This document shows, one piece after another, positions 49,471 to 63,205 of a DNA stretch of 64,000 bases (positions are counted from its first letter, which is position 1; every line of letters starts with the position of its first letter). This DNA is from Warburgia ugandensis (taxonomy: Eukaryota; Streptophyta; Magnoliopsida; Canellales; Canellaceae): assembly GCA_035236585.1 (NCBI GenBank), contig CP141132.1:45449880-45513879 (forward strand), in the 5' to 3' direction. The position numbers were made by a program, and so were the translations under genes. The notes beneath the pieces were generated by a model. It did no database searches. It was not told the origin of the DNA and worked only from the letters and a program-made list of their open reading frames with translations.

Positions 49471-50085
49471 CAAGCTTGCACCTGTCTACTAGTAATGGGG
49501 TGATCACCAAAGAACAGGGAAAGGAGGGAAGGGAGAGGGAGATTGGGGGGCAGGGTGCGTGGGTGTGTCGCTGGTCGGCTTGTCTTGAACGACAACGGTG
49601 ACACAAAAATAACGGTAGAAGGGACCGTGGTGGAGTGGGAGGTGTCTTTTAATGTTGGTGGTCTGTCCTTCCCACTAGCAAGTGCTTGAGGGTGGTGTGT
49701 TTTATTATGCCATCGTCAACCATGATGAAAGCATGGGGTGACGTGTGGGAGATCTGTTGTAAGAGGGTGTCGTTATAAAAAATAGACCCTCCATTTTAGA
49801 CACTTTTTTTGTTTCAAAACATATTAATGAGGCCCATTTGAAAAATTACTAAAATACTGTTACTATTAAAAAGCATGTAACTTACTCATCCAAATTACAT
49901 TTTCAATGTTCTAAGTATCATTGGATTCTATTTTTTTAGTACAATCCAATTATTATGGTTTCAACACTCTATTTAGATTCTATAAAAGGCTCATTTAATA
50001 GAATTTCAAAACTAAAATGTCTATTTTATCCTTTCTTTTAATAATAATTACATAAAACAAGCTTTTAAGCATTATGGTTGTTACA
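49471..50085 (-). repeat. LTR 5'-end remnant, minus strand
   Basis: Ends GGTTGTTACA at 50085 (an LTR start on the minus strand) and contains a diverged copy of the U3 core motif (about 49850-49960) and a reduced GACACCCTC hairpin region near 49770. No partner LTR was found. Confidence 0.55.
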
Positions 50086-50355
50086 TTTGGTACACATGAT
50101 TGCATTTAGTATATGCAACAAGCCCTTAAACCCTAGGTTACCCTTAGTGAATGAGTTTTCCTTGTGAGGGCTTGTAGTGAATATACCCACATAATTCAAA
50201 TAAGGCTAAGTTCTTTATTTATCTCAGAGAATTCTCATCTATTAGTACTCTACTATTTTTAACAACCTAATAAAGGTGAATGAGAAATTCCACAAGTTAC
50301 CTACATACCAAAGTCATTTTATTCCAATTCAATTTTGGAGTGCATGTGTGTGTTC
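50086..50355 (-). repeat. Older flank, continuous with 54386-56125
   Basis: Sequence interrupted by S2: the left flank ends TTCAGCTA and the right flank resumes AGCTACATAG. It has no recognisable gene. It is grouped with the Tat/Athila-like remnant only because the two are contiguous once S2 is removed. Confidence 0.4.
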
Positions 50356-50741
50356 AGCTATGTGACACCCTGGGTTTTTCCCAAAAAAAATTCGCATTTA
50401 TTTTGGAAAGGTGGTGCACCAATATTTTTAGAAATTGAAAAATGGTGGAAAACATGTTCTTTGAAATTCATTTTTCCAAAAACCCGGATGTCACCTCAAC
50501 TCCCATACTATACATAATATAGTTTTTATAGAAGATAGACATACATTTTATGAAACAACAGGACCCATCCAGTGGTTCACATACACAACCCCTATAATCA
50601 TTATACTAAATGTCCAAGAAACATAATCCAAATAACTAACTACACAATACAAAAAATTTAACAAAATATATACCTGAGTGCAGGAGTATGGCTATTGAAC
50701 TCCTCTTGCTTGTGTATGTCTTCTCTTATATGTTTGTATCT

Positions 50742-50776
50742 GAGATATAGTAAACATAAAACATTTACAATATCTC
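50742..50776. repeat. Conserved hairpin in S2
   Basis: GAGATATAGTAAA, a 9-nt loop, then TTTACAATATCTC; one mismatch in the stem. About 380 bp from the LTR end, like the copy at 2034. Confidence 0.8.
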
Positions 50777-53700
50777 AGTAAGCTATGCTTAGTAGGGGAG
50801 AGTTAAGAAAACATGTTAATTACATATGAATTAAGAATTTTACATCAATTAAAATATTCAATTACATCATGATGCTTATATGGGATGAAGTTTACAACAT
50901 AGTTCATAATTCAATAATTTCATTAATAACTCAATTATCTACAAGCCATTGATAAAGTAACTATTTATAATTCTTCTTCTTCATATGCATATAATAATCA
51001 CATTTTAGAGATTACACTTTACATGATATATTTAATATATAATTCACTGGTATTTTAAATATTTATCATTATCATTATCCTTATGATACATACTCTAGTT
51101 TTATGAACCATACTCTGCATAATATATCTACCCATTCACTTTCCCATATGAAAACTTTTATGAAACTATGCCCTCCAACATATACATATAGGACTATGTC
51201 ATATATATTAAAATCATTAAGGGCCATACAAAATTATGAACATAGTCCATGGGTTCTATAACCTACATTCTGAAACTGTACTAAGTCTCAAAATCATACC
51301 CCTTCCATACGGGGTTTATAATACTCCAACCACTGTTGGTAACATCATAAAAGGCATTTCATCATGTCATCATCATATAAGGCATCTCATCATGCCATCA
51401 TCATGTGAGGCGTCTCAGCATGCCTCATATATATGCACTATAGTGCATCAAATACAAGGACTACTATGCTGCAGTCTAAATTCGTACAGTGTGCTTGGAT
51501 AACTGCATAATAATCCACCTGTACCATCCTCGATGAAAATCACAATATCCATGTCCATATGGGTGGACCATGGCTGTCACAGTAGCAGCCCATAATTGCC
51601 CCACCTGACTTTTAGCAACACATAGTGCTTGGCATCCATAATATCATAAATTTTGAAGAGCGCGTGGCCAAAGCCTCATAACTCTCCTATCATAGTATCC
51701 TTAGTCCTATGCCTATTTAAAACGAAATGCTCAGGCCACCACGCCTGGATGTAAAATAATAGTATATAGGTATCTTGCCTATCCATAATATATATGAATA
51801 TCTCATCATAATCGTAACATCCTCACTTATTAAATGATTGCCCACCAAGGATGTAATGTAAAATCCTAGACTCATACATCACAGATGATGTAATGGTACT
51901 TATGTACCATAAATATATTTTATCACAATAACATCTATGATATTTTTAAGAACAGATTGTGTGTATCCTTTAATATCATTCAGTAGGCTTCAATTATAAG
52001 CATGTCATTCATGTAGCATTTCAAATCACAAATTCTCATCATTCACACGTAGACATTTTTTTTTTAATCAACATATATCATATGAAATGCACAATTTAAA
52101 TGATATAATATCTATCATAAGAATAAGTTCATGATTAAAACATTTATCTTACTATTAAGACATGCTTTCTTAATTCTCCACCTACCTCATGTAGCAAGTT
52201 CATCCATTTCCACTAGCTGATCAACGATGCTTGCAAAGTCTCACAGATCCATATTGATCTAGTCCTTATTCTTCATCTGAATTTTCCAAATCAAGTAATA
52301 AATCAGTAATCCTAAGGGAATTATCTTTTTTAACAACTTTTATGGTATGGACCATAGAATTTGATCCTATTCCATACCTAAATTCCTTGATTGACTCAGC
52401 CATGGCTCCAGGTTAGCGAGATCATCTCTAGTAGGCTTCTAATCCTAATATCTTATAGGATTTGTGATTGGCATATCCTAAGGGTCATGATAGACTATTT
52501 GGATAGGAAATGTGAAGCCAGATCATTATTGATCAGATGACCTAACCTCCGATCAGAAGTCTAATAATTTCAATGGTTAGATCTTCCAGGATTGATATTT
52601 GGGAAGATGGGATTTGGTTCCTCACATCACAAGGATCACAAGGGTACTCTCATTTTTCCAAAATTCCTCCTGGATTGATCATAATCTAGGTTTGAAGGTC
52701 AAGGGTTAAATTGGGTCAACTCAGTCCTATCCAACCAAGTAAGAGGCAAGTTGACTCGGTGAGTCAACTCTGCCTTAACTCATTTGAACCAAGGAAAACC
52801 GGGAAGATGGAGGTGGTGGTGGCTAGTGGCCAAACTAGGTGTAGTCCGATCCTAACCACTAGAAAACGCAAGTGGGAGGCAAGAAAACTCGATGCTAGTC
52901 ACCGGTGATCGTCGGTTTCCTCTGCTTGGACTTGATAGAGAGCCAATCACAGAGAGGGAGACAGTGGGGATGACTTGGGCATGCTAGCTGGCCAACTTGG
53001 AGACTTGACCGTGTTGTGCCTTGCATAAGACAAGATGGAAAAGGGAAAAAACTCAGGTGGTTGAGGTCTGAGCACGCTAGCCATTAATGGCTAGGCCATG
53101 CCCCAAGAATCTGATAGGAGTTTTGGTACATGGAGGATATGGGAAATGATCTAGGCATGCCTGAAAATGGTTGTTGTCGAAAAGGAATGGGAACTAGACA
53201 AAAGAGTTTGTCGAAGAGGAAAGGAGTCAAGGAAACCCAATCCGGGTATCCCTTTGTCGCTAGAAAAGCACACATCCACTAATGATCTACTTGAGGAAGT
53301 GGAGAAGTAGAAGGGAATTTCCAAAAAAGCACAGATCCACTAGGAATCTGCTCAGGGAAGAGGAGAAGCAGAGGGGAATCATTGAAAAGCACAGATCCAC
53401 TAGGGATTTTCTCGGGGAAGAGGAGTAGCAGAGGGTTTAGGGGTTTCGTCTTGGCTGCCATAAAACATAGATCCTCTATGGATCTACTCGAAGAAGAGGA
53501 GAGCTAGGGTTTGGGGTGAAGGGGAGCTTGCTAGTAGCAGATCCAAGCAAGGTTTGTCATGGGTGGGTGGAAAGATGCCGTTGAAGGGGTTCTCCATCCA
53601 AGGAAAGGGCTTTAGACATTGGCAGGGGAGATCGGTAGGAGGGGGGACAATCTATAGAAATCAGGCATGCCGGCCTCCGAAAATGGGGTTTGGGGATTTC

Positions 53701-53810
53701 CTAGCTCACCGGCCATGGGGAAGGAGATCGGAGGGAGCAATTTTCTCCTTTGCTAGCTAGCTTCCTTCAGCCGCTGTGTCAGGCACAAAGTCGACGGTAG
53801 CTGGTCATGG

Positions 53811-53916
<106 letters not shown>

Positions 53917-54385
53917 AACATTACGTCATGTTTCCAATGTGAAGGGGTGCCAATATCAATTTGGCCCCCTTCCATTATGTTTTTTTATATCTTTTAATTA
54001 CCATATTGCCCTTGACTTTGAAGGACCATAACTTCTTCATCTACCTCTGCTTTCAGCATTCTTTGTCTCATTGGATTCCATTTTTTGAGTACTATCTCAT
54101 GTTTTTAGTCTTAGTTCCAAATTATAATTCTATAAAAAGATATAATCTTTGAAAACTCATAACCTGCTCATGGAATAATAAAATTTTAGGGTGACATTCA
54201 TCCAAACTCATATTTTAGTATTCTTTATGTCGTTGGACTTGATTTTTTTAGTACATTCCAAATATTCATGCTTCCACTTAAATTTCCATTCTTTGGGTCA
54301 AATTTTCCAATTATATTTCAAAATTCCAATTTCACATAATAACGCCCATAATAGGATTTACAAAATTTGGAGTTGTTATAAGCTA

Positions 54386-56125
54386 CATAGTTGAGACTTC
54401 TAAACATATATGCTCATTGCTCCTTTAGAAAAATGTCTTGATCTTAAATTATCATAGTTGTACACTCAGAAATAAAGCTCTTAGAGAAAAAGGGGTCAAA
54501 CAAAATTCACTCAATATGTGACCGAATCCAAAGATACTAATGGTTCAAATATGTTCTTTTATGCATATGTGAGATAAAGAAATGTGATGATCCCTTAGAA
54601 TGGATGCCATGACCAAGACCAATAAAAATAGTTCACCTTAATTCCTTCCTATTTATATGCTCATCAAGGCTTAGTTTCCCCTAAGATTGCTAGGTCTTGA
54701 GATAGGACAAAATGTAGGATTAGGATAGGTTTGAAAAGAGGGGTATAAGGATTCAAAATTTCAAATATGAGTAGTAGTCTTCTATAAATAGTTAGACAAC
54801 TTTACTTTTGAGTACATTTGAAGTGAATATCTTCTACTTTTCCTTTTATGTTTCTTCATAACTTTTTATTTTCTTTTTCTGATTATACCTTTTTTTTATT
54901 TTCTTTTCTTTGAGGGAAAGGGTTCTCTATGTACACACTTTGATATTTTTCAATTCTTTGACTTCTGTCCTTTTTTTTCCTAATTTATCTACCATCTCTA
55001 CTCTTTTTTGAAAGATAGGTAATGGATATTTTTGTGGGGGTTTCTTTGGGTCAAGGTAAATGGGTTTACAAAAGAAAAGCTTTTCAAAAAGGCTCAAAGG
55101 TCTAACTAGTGGTAAACATTACTAGGCTAAAACAAGGATGGCCTATATCACTTCCTAGGTTTCTTGAAACCCATATGATTCAAAAAATATTCAAGAACCA
55201 AAGTTAGCATTCCTTTTAATTCTAGGCATTTTTCCTAAAATTAAGAATACTAGGATCTTTCAAAGTTCATTATTGCTAAAGAAAATATAGAATTATATAT
55301 AACCCTCAGAAAGATGATAGTCTCTAAAACTCACTTGGGTATACAGGTCTCCACTGATTTTGCTTAAGGTCTCCAAGTCATAACCATCTATTGGTCTAGA
55401 CTATGTACTGTGTGTAAGTGTATTCCAAGATTTAACTTTCATAAAACATTCAAGGCATGAATACAATGCAGAATTAACCATATACATTTCTATTAAGAAG
55501 TTAAAGTATCACTTCCTAGGTTTCTTGAAACCCATATGATTCAATAAATATTCAAGAACCAAAGTTAACATTCCTTTTAATTTTTGGTATTTTTCCTAAA
55601 ATTAAGAATGCTAGGATCTTTCAGAGTTCATTATCGCTAAAGAAAATATAGAATTACATATAACCTTTAGAAAGTTGATAATCTCTAAAACTCACTTGGG
55701 TATATAGGTCTCCATTGATTTTGCTTAGGGTCTCTATGTCATAACGATCTATTGATCTAGACTATGTACTGTGTATAAGTGTATTTGGATATTTAACTTT
55801 CATAAAACATTTAAGAAATAAATACAATGCAGAATTAACCATAATTCTACATCACTAAAAACTTTGAAAAACTAAAATTCAAATTTCTTTTTTCAAAACT
55901 ATGAATAAACACTTAGAAATCTCAATCATATCTACACCCCCTAACTTGAACTAAACATTGTCCCCAATGTTTTGAAATATAGGACACCTATATGATAGAT
56001 GAGTGATGTAGAATTATGAGACTCTAAAAATCCTGGGTTGCCTCCAATTACTGCTAAGTTTAATGTCTTTAGCTAGATGTTAAAAATTGGAATTACGATG
56101 TGTAAGATGAGTCTCCAATGGATCT
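54386..56125 (-). mobile_element. Possible Tat/Athila-type gypsy 3' noncoding remnant
   Basis: On the minus strand, TCTAGCTAAAGACATTAAAC is followed by GGAGGCAACCC (about 56034-56080) and then by AACATTGGGGACAATGTTTA and a GTTAGGGGGTG tract (55933-55972). I recall this order of motifs from the region before the 3' LTR of plant Tat/Athila elements. No protein domain is visible. The remaining sequence is AT-rich and includes a tandem duplication (55147-55852). The assignment is from memory of these motifs. Confidence 0.45.
55147..55852 (+). repeat. 361-bp tandem duplication
   Basis: Units start ATCACTTCCTAGGTTTCTTG at 55147 and 55508 and run through GCAGAATTAACCATA. They differ by scattered substitutions. 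Confidence 0.88.
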
Positions 56126-56585
56126 ATGATGATCCGAGTTTTTTGTAACACATTTTGTAATACATTTTTCAAAGGCAGGGCGACCTTAGTAGTAAAATAT
56201 TTTTGCAAAACAAAGCAACTTGAAATTCCTTTCTTTAGAACTTGTTTTGCAAAACCTATGTCATCACTTCATACATAACATAAGTAGAATTTTGTACAAG
56301 ATAAAATTCCATTTAAGGAATATACTTTTATTAAATTCCAAAATCCATCCAATGGTTCACAGTATAGCTCGAGTATTAGTACAATACCTATCTGAATTAC
56401 ATAATCTAGAATGCAAAGCTTAGCATACAATAAAAACTCTCAATACAATACAAAGATCTCAAATAAAAATACATGTCTTCAAGGGATATACCCTGATTGA
56501 TTATTCTTCCAAGTCTTCTTAAGTCTTGAGCTCCTAATTCTCCTTCTCTGGATCTAAGATATTGTAAACATTCAAACATTTATAA
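56126..56585 (-). repeat. Family-A LTR 3' end, inverted, cut inside the hairpin
   Basis: Starts near TGATGATCCGAG at 56126 (mutated LTR end), aligns with 1609-2060 and stops at TATAA (56581-56585) inside the conserved hairpin. It is the reverse complement of what should follow R5 if R4's 3' LTR continued after the insertion. Confidence 0.75.
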
Positions 56586-57112
56586 TGTAATGACTCAAAT
56601 TTTTCAATATTTTTATATCACTTTTACATCCACAATCAATCATGATGCTTGGGTTATTTATTTTGGGAATTAATATATGCTCAAATCACCTTAATAGGTG
56701 GTTAGATGTTTTATGAAACCAAGGAATTTGTAAAAAAAAATTAGTATCATTAGATTCTACACTCGAAATGGAATCCAATGCCTCAAAGAACACTGAAAAC
56801 AGGGTTCATATGACCAAGTTATGAGCATTTGAAGATGAGGGGCATTTGTGTAATTTGACCGTAAAACGAAAAGGACCAAAAACATAGGGGGTTGTTTTGA
56901 TAACGACACCCTTGGTCGTCCCCTACCTCGCAGCACCACCATTGGGTAGCACCTCCTTCTCTACTCTATAAATTTCTCCACTCCCTCCTTCTAAGATCGC
57001 GTTTTCTCTACTCCAAAATGCTCTAAAATACTCCAAAACCCTTGTTGCAGACGGAGCATTTTGGAGTGGAGAAAACGCGATCTTGGAAGGAGGGAGTGGG
57101 GAAATTTATAGA
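56586..57112 (+). repeat. Family-B LTR start ending in a fold-back
   Basis: TGTAATGACTC at 56586 matches the R5 LTR start (reverse complement of 43703-43713). The U3 core motif (about 56745-56850) and U3 hairpin (56887-56911) follow, then CTATAAATTT at the TATA position (about 56966). From 56965 the sequence folds back (59-nt arms 56965-57023 and 57054-57112). Confidence 0.75.
56965..57112. repeat. 59-nt-arm inverted repeat from LTR promoter region
   Basis: Arms at 56965-57023 and 57054-57112 are near-perfect reverse complements around a 30-nt spacer. Both arms and part of the spacer match the R5 LTR (about 43225-43310), so this is a snap-back copy of the LTR itself. Confidence 0.85.
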
Positions 57113-58600
57113 ATATTAACACTAATTCTATAAACTAGGAATGCAATAAATGCATACTCATGAAGAGTCGATGGTCAAGAGGCAAATCCACACAAGTTCA
57201 AACCTTAGTTTAAGTACTATAATATAACTTGTTGAGTAAGGAACTATGATTTCACAAGATAAGCTATTGCAGTCCTTGGTGTAACATCTGCTAGGAACTA
57301 AGAATTAGCTATTTAGGAAATCACCACTAACAACAAAAAACTTTTCCTCTCATTCTTCTAGTTGAACTTATTAATTCATCAACTTAATATGGAAAACTAC
57401 ATATAATAATTTAACACATCAAGATACACTAATGAAAATACATTTTGACACTAGATTCTATTTTCTACTTTGACAATTTTGTTTATTCCCAAAAGTCCCT
57501 CATATATAGGTGTCACTAACAATTGTACCTCAAATTGTAGCAAAATATGGAAAAGTGCAACAGTATCACAAGAACTGGTGGGCTTGTATAAGATTTGACA
57601 AAAGGTCTCAACCTTTTCCTATCCTATGCAAGAGAAACTAGAGAGGTCTCTTTGACTCATAACTTCATTGAGTAACATGAACTATAAAAGTCACCTTTTG
57701 GTGTTTCTCTGGCTTCCTAATAAATTAAAACTAAGTCCAAGTTTCAAATAGTTGTTAATTCTATTCATAATACAAGTGAAGTATCCTAAGCTTAAGACTT
57801 AGTATGAAAGCTATATACAAACATCTAAATACTAAAAGGTGCAAACATCTAACCCAATGCTTTGAATGAACCAGCCTCTTGATTTTCCCCTCTTCAGCTT
57901 ACCATTAGCAAGCTATTGCTTGTTGAAACCGACTCCTCATCTCCCTCCAATCTCGCAGTGGCTTACTATCGACAACCCACACAGCATATAGCTACCCTAT
58001 TCCTCTCTACACCTGTCGATCACCAACACACCACCACCAGCCCCTGGGTTTCTCTATCTCTGGAACAATGGGAAAACCCCCCACTACTCAACCTTCCCAC
58101 CATCGGACCTAGGTATCCCCCCCTCCCCAGTTCTTCTCCATTCTAACTGCATTTACTAGCCAGCGACCCATTAGTGAATGGATTTGACGAGCTCATATGG
58201 GAACCATGGTAAGGATAACTTAGATGGAAAATCTAAGCCATCTGATGGAATTGTGGGGCTTCAAAACCTTAGGATTTGTTAAAATAATAATTATCTGATG
58301 ATCCAGACTGGAGATCTGGATGGAAAAGGAACAAACAATAGAGATTGCAATGTTCGAACATTCCCTCTAGATGGTGACTAAGATGTGCCATGCAAACATA
58401 TGATGGGAATGCATGTGCCTGGCTTGTTCCTACACGTGCACTACAAGTGCGAAATAGTCATCGATGTATTTGAGGGAATAGGATGCACTTTGGTGCGTTA
58501 TGGAGACTAGGATGCACTATGGTGCATACTGGAGACCAAGATGCACCAAGCATTCTAGAATACGTGTTACATTTCAGTGCCCCCTGGTGACCCCGTCTTA
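57113..58600. other. Unassigned AT-rich sequence
   Basis: No domain, LTR end or repeat shared with the rest of the window was recognised. A 76-codon plus-strand frame at 57916-58146 is Ser/Pro/Thr-rich low-complexity and unsupported. The later part (58230-58560) has several GGATGCAC and GGTGCAT repeats and may be the U3 of R6. Confidence 0.4.
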
Positions 58601-61458
58601 ATTCCTGTTTTGTTCAGAATTGATTTGAAGTATTGAAAATTAATCTGAAACTTAGATTTTTAATTCAAAAAGCAATATAATTCCAAGTTTTGATCCGAAA
58701 TATCCGAAGGATTCCTCTCGAGGACATTAACATAATTATGCAATAAAATATAATATCAAAACACATCTTAAATTGATCCAAACACAAAAATCATAAAATA
58801 ACTTAGATCTGTTAGATCAAAAGGATCATACCTCAAAATTTGATTAATTAAATGATTTGGAAAAGTAAATAGATTGATCTAATAGTTAGATCATCCAAAT
58901 AAACTTGAATGATGATCTGAGCCATTGGGTAAAATGAAAACCATGGATCTAATTAATTTGAATGAGATCTGGCCATCCATCATCATCTAGCCCTTAATTT
59001 AACATCAAATATCATATCCATAAAATCCCACATGATCCAACCATTAATCAATCACCAAAACTCAGATTTGTGACCGATTTGACCTTTTTACCTAACAATC
59101 AATTAGTCACTAAATGCTAGATCTGCAACCAATCCATCCTTTTAAGATAATCTAACCTATGATCTACTACCTAACACCTAGATTAGCCACCAATTTAAGC
59201 TTCCATTTAGATTTGACCATAGATCTAGCACTTCATTTGAGCTATTCATTCTTGAATTTTTTACCAAAGGTGATCAAACCTGATCACTCCACATTAGACA
59301 CAATGTCATACATGGATTTAAGCAATCAAAGGTAAGACTAGTACCGATTAAATTTTGTTTTATCTTAGTTATGCCTAATAAATAGTAGAAATTTAGAAAA
59401 TCAACAAGATTATATTAGGCTAAACCTAAATAAGAATAGTTGAACTATTTACATTATTAATGAGATCAATCTAATGGTTAGATCGTTATGATGACCGTAG
59501 ATTTGAGGATTTGATGTTAGGATGACTTGGAACTAATGATCTAACCAATCAGAAATTAATGTGACCATCAGATCAATAGATCAAACATTGAGATATGAAA
59601 TAAACTATCTATACGTCAAAGATTAATATGAATTGAGAACAATTGATGATTTCAACAGCTGATCTTTAATCAATGGCCAAGATTGGATATTATAACTAAA
59701 AATAAAGAGGAATCTGTATGATCACAAAAATGATAAGGTCAAGATAACCATGTAAATGGGGATCAAAGGCCCAAATAAGTCAAATTAAGAGATTGTATAG
59801 AAGATTATGACAATAGTGTACATATGTGTTGACAAATATGCTGACTAGTACGAACTGAACCTATTGAGCTTTGTGGTGATTAGGATAATCGTGTTCAAGG
59901 TAAGTAGTTTTAACATCTATTTGACATTAGGATTTTAAGTATGTCATTAGCTTTACTAAAATATGTAGATTTTAAATAATTAGATCATTTGATTATCATG
60001 CTTTCAATTTGAGACTACTTGACTATCATAAAATTGATATTTTGTCATGTTGCATTTCTTTAGCTTTTAAGGAATGCAATATTTGCAAATGAGGCATGTG
60101 AGTTATATATATGTACTTTTATAACCATGATACATACTTTTTTATTGAAAATGAAAATGATATTACTCATTCTATTACACACAGTTATATGTTTTGAAAG
60201 AGAATGATAATAGTTGAAATTGCATCATCCCATGCTTTAAGATGAGTTATAGAAATGCATGATTTTGCATGAGATATATGTTACATGATTTAATGACATT
60301 TGGATTGAGATATATGTTTGTTCAGATTAATGAGCCTAGTGGGCACTGTGCTAAGGTGTTGTACAGATTTGGCCTCCCAGCCTCTAACCAACAAAGGTGG
60401 TAGGCATCCATGCCCAAAGAGGCACCTATTCTTCTTCACTATTGTGGTAGGGAAACAACCACTAGAGGTGTACATGGACATATCCACAATAGCCATGAAG
60501 GTTGTGGTGGTTGGTCTTTAGATACTAGAGACACACGATATCAACCAGTGGATAGTGAACATAGTGTTCCATGAGATTTCTATTTTGCGATACTTGTATG
60601 ATTGATTTTTGATGATCTTTAGATGAGTATTCATGATCAATCAACTGATGTGTTTGGCGGGTTGCATATGTGTACATGATGATGTTGTCAGTTTGAGATT
60701 GCCAACATTTGCAGTTTAATCGATGACTACTTTAATATTTTGAGGATCTTATATCATTTGATTTATCAAGTTAGATTATGGATCTTTAACATAATTATGC
60801 ATACATGTGATTTTATGATATATTATATATTACAATTTATGTGAGATACCATGAGGATTCAATCATTTGAAAAACATACATTTAAAGTCGTGCATGTTTT
60901 ATGTTTACATTATATAAAATGTTTTAGCTACTGAGATTGACATATGCTGCATGAAAAATGATTTAAAATATTGTTTAGAATTGGATTTCAAAATTTGGTA
61001 TAATAGACGTGAAACTACCTGCACAAGCACAAGCTTGCTGAGATATTGTAAATTATTTAGAATATCTCAAGTCTTCGAAGAATTTGACTTAAGGCAAAGA
61101 AAATCAAGGTGGATGCAAATTTGGATGAAGTCAATAACGTAATAGATTGTAATCAATTTAAGTATATGACTTATCCATTTTGGACATGTATATGTAATTA
61201 GTATAGTTGGACTGTATGTTATGACTGACTAGATCTAGGATGCATGTATTTTTTGTTTAATTCTATAATTAGAAAAAAATATTTTTTGTTATTTTTTCTC
61301 TAGGAAGGAAATGACACTTCGGCTTTTCAAAATGAATTTAAAAGAAAATGATCCTTCCATGCATTGTTCTTATAAAATTGTTTTGAAATAGGGATCAATA
61401 CCGCATTAGGAATTAGTTTTGCATTTAAAAATGCATATGAAAACTTGGGTCATCACAA
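58601..61458 (+). repeat. 5' LTR of R6 (3' part secure, start not found)
   Basis: Ends GGGTCATCACA at 61458, 2 bp before a primer site. From about 59900 it parallels S3 (about 27920-29330), including the block at 60330-60410 and the hairpin at 61040-61068. Its last 120 bp resemble the family-B end (GCATTTAAAAATGCAT). No LTR start (TGTAA) could be fixed, so the left limit is approximate. Confidence 0.65.
61040..61068. repeat. Conserved hairpin in R6 LTR
   Basis: GAGATATTGTAAAT opposite ATTTAGAATATCTC, with one mismatched pair. About 390 bp before the LTR end. Confidence 0.75.
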
Positions 61459-61460
61459 TT

Positions 61461-61473
61461 GGTATCAGATCCC
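61461..61473 (+). other. Primer-binding site of R6
   Basis: TGGTATCAGATCC, one mismatch from the initiator tRNA-Met complement. Confidence 0.85.
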
Positions 61474-62977
61474 AAGTTTATTCTTTCACAGCCAATCCTA
61501 CATGTCCAAAAGTCATATATGAGTACAATAATTAAGAATAAATTTTCTAAATATGAGTTATAAAGATGACTAGTATAGGAAATGATATCAAAATCAAGTC
61601 TAAATTACTTAAAGTTTAAGAAGTCATGAGTAGTGGAGTAAACAAGGAAACTATTAATCCCTATAGGTATGAAAATAAACAAATAAATAATCCTATGAGA
61701 TTAACATAATTATAAGAGTAAAGAATTAGAATATAGGATCATACCAATGATATCTTGTGTAAATAACTCTACTTATATTAGTTCTATTGAATTAATAATC
61801 CTAGAGAACCTAGCTCTATCTTGGATGAATTACTTGGAACTTTGCTAGAAGTAAATGCTATCTTACAATAACGACTAGAGTACAATAGAATAGGTTAGAA
61901 AATAATTAGTAAATGAGATTTTATGTAAGTAAGATAAATAGGACATAAGCATGACCAATGTTAATGTATATAATCAGTTAAATTATGGTGGTGTTATAAG
62001 GGTTTAATGAAAGTATCAATATTAGAAGATTCTAGAGTTATTCTGGATGGAAGTATTTGAATTTTTAGAGGATAAATTGATCAAGGATTTTGATATAATT
62101 ACGCGTGAACTCAAAAGGTAGAGAAGTGTAGTGTGGAGGTGATATGATAAGTTTAGTGAATTTCTTAAGATATTATAAGGATTTTCCAAAAACACAGACG
62201 TTTGAGGATTTAGATGTTGTTATTAGAGAAGTCTAATTTTATTTGGAAGTATCTAATTCATAATATATGACAAGAAGTGCAGACATGGAATCTATTATGT
62301 GCAACAAATCAAATGGAGAAATTAATCTAAGTTGACAAAAAGGAAGAATTTTAGTGCAAGAAAACATAAGATATAAGTAATCATATTTGGTGCACATTGA
62401 ATGGTTGAAGTAAAAAGATCATGAATTTAATGCAGTTAAGGAAGATAGACATAGATTAAGTCCAAACATCAAAGATTAAGAGTATTGAATTGGATTACCA
62501 AATTGGAAAATTAAACAAGATCAATTTAGTTATTTGTGTTACTAAAGGATGCAGAGGAGGTAAAATAGGGAGTAGAGTAGATTTTGAAACAATAGTGTGC
62601 TAAAACTAAGTATAGTGTGGTTTAAAGAATTTTGATAATTATCATTGAAAGATTGTGTTCAATGAGGAATTAAGCTATAAAACTAGTTTTACTCCAAAAA
62701 TTTTCCATCACAGGACGCTCACCTAATCGAAAACTAGAATTGTTGAAAACAAAAATTCATTAGGTCCACGATTTTTCCCAAAGAGACACTAGTTATTCTT
62801 GTCAATAAGAGGATAAGTTGATAATACCTTGAAGTGTTGTTAAGCGATTGAATGGACTTATAATAAAGAATAATAAGTATATGTTCAAGATAAGTAACTC
62901 ATCCAATCAATCTTCACCAATTAAGGTCTTCTTAAGGGTCAACTTAGGGCTTAGTATCTTAGATGAGGGTTAGAAGA

Positions 62978-63205
62978 GGAGATACCTCAAAGTCATTACT
63001 TAACAATGGATTTAAGTGCTATTACCTTAGAATAATTTCTTTAGGTTGACAAATGTTCCAACTGAATTTATAGGTCGCATTAACTAGGTATTCCAAGCAT
63101 TCTTTTAATAAATTTGTTAGTATATTAGTAAACAACACCCTAAACTATATAATACATTAAGAGGAACATCATGAATACTTATACATGAGTCTTCATTAAA
63201 GGAGG
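62978..63205 (+). pseudogene. Reverse transcriptase remnant in R6
   Basis: Read through stops and a frameshift, GDTSKSLLNNGFKCYYLRII, then LTNVPTEFIG, then ILVNNTLNY and EEHHEYLYMSLH follow the RT order [20 protein letters not shown], GLTNAPAxFM, VFIDDILIY, EEHxxHLxxVL. The catalytic DD is NN here, as two G-to-A changes would give. Nonfunctional. Confidence 0.72.

Noticed and set aside
51236..51502. 88-codon plus-strand frame
   Set aside because: It lies in S2's LTR, over short GGCATCTCATCATGCCATCA-like repeats; no domain.
57916..58146. Ser/Pro/Thr-rich 76-codon frame
   Set aside because: Low complexity, no domain, no conserved start context and no support from other copies.
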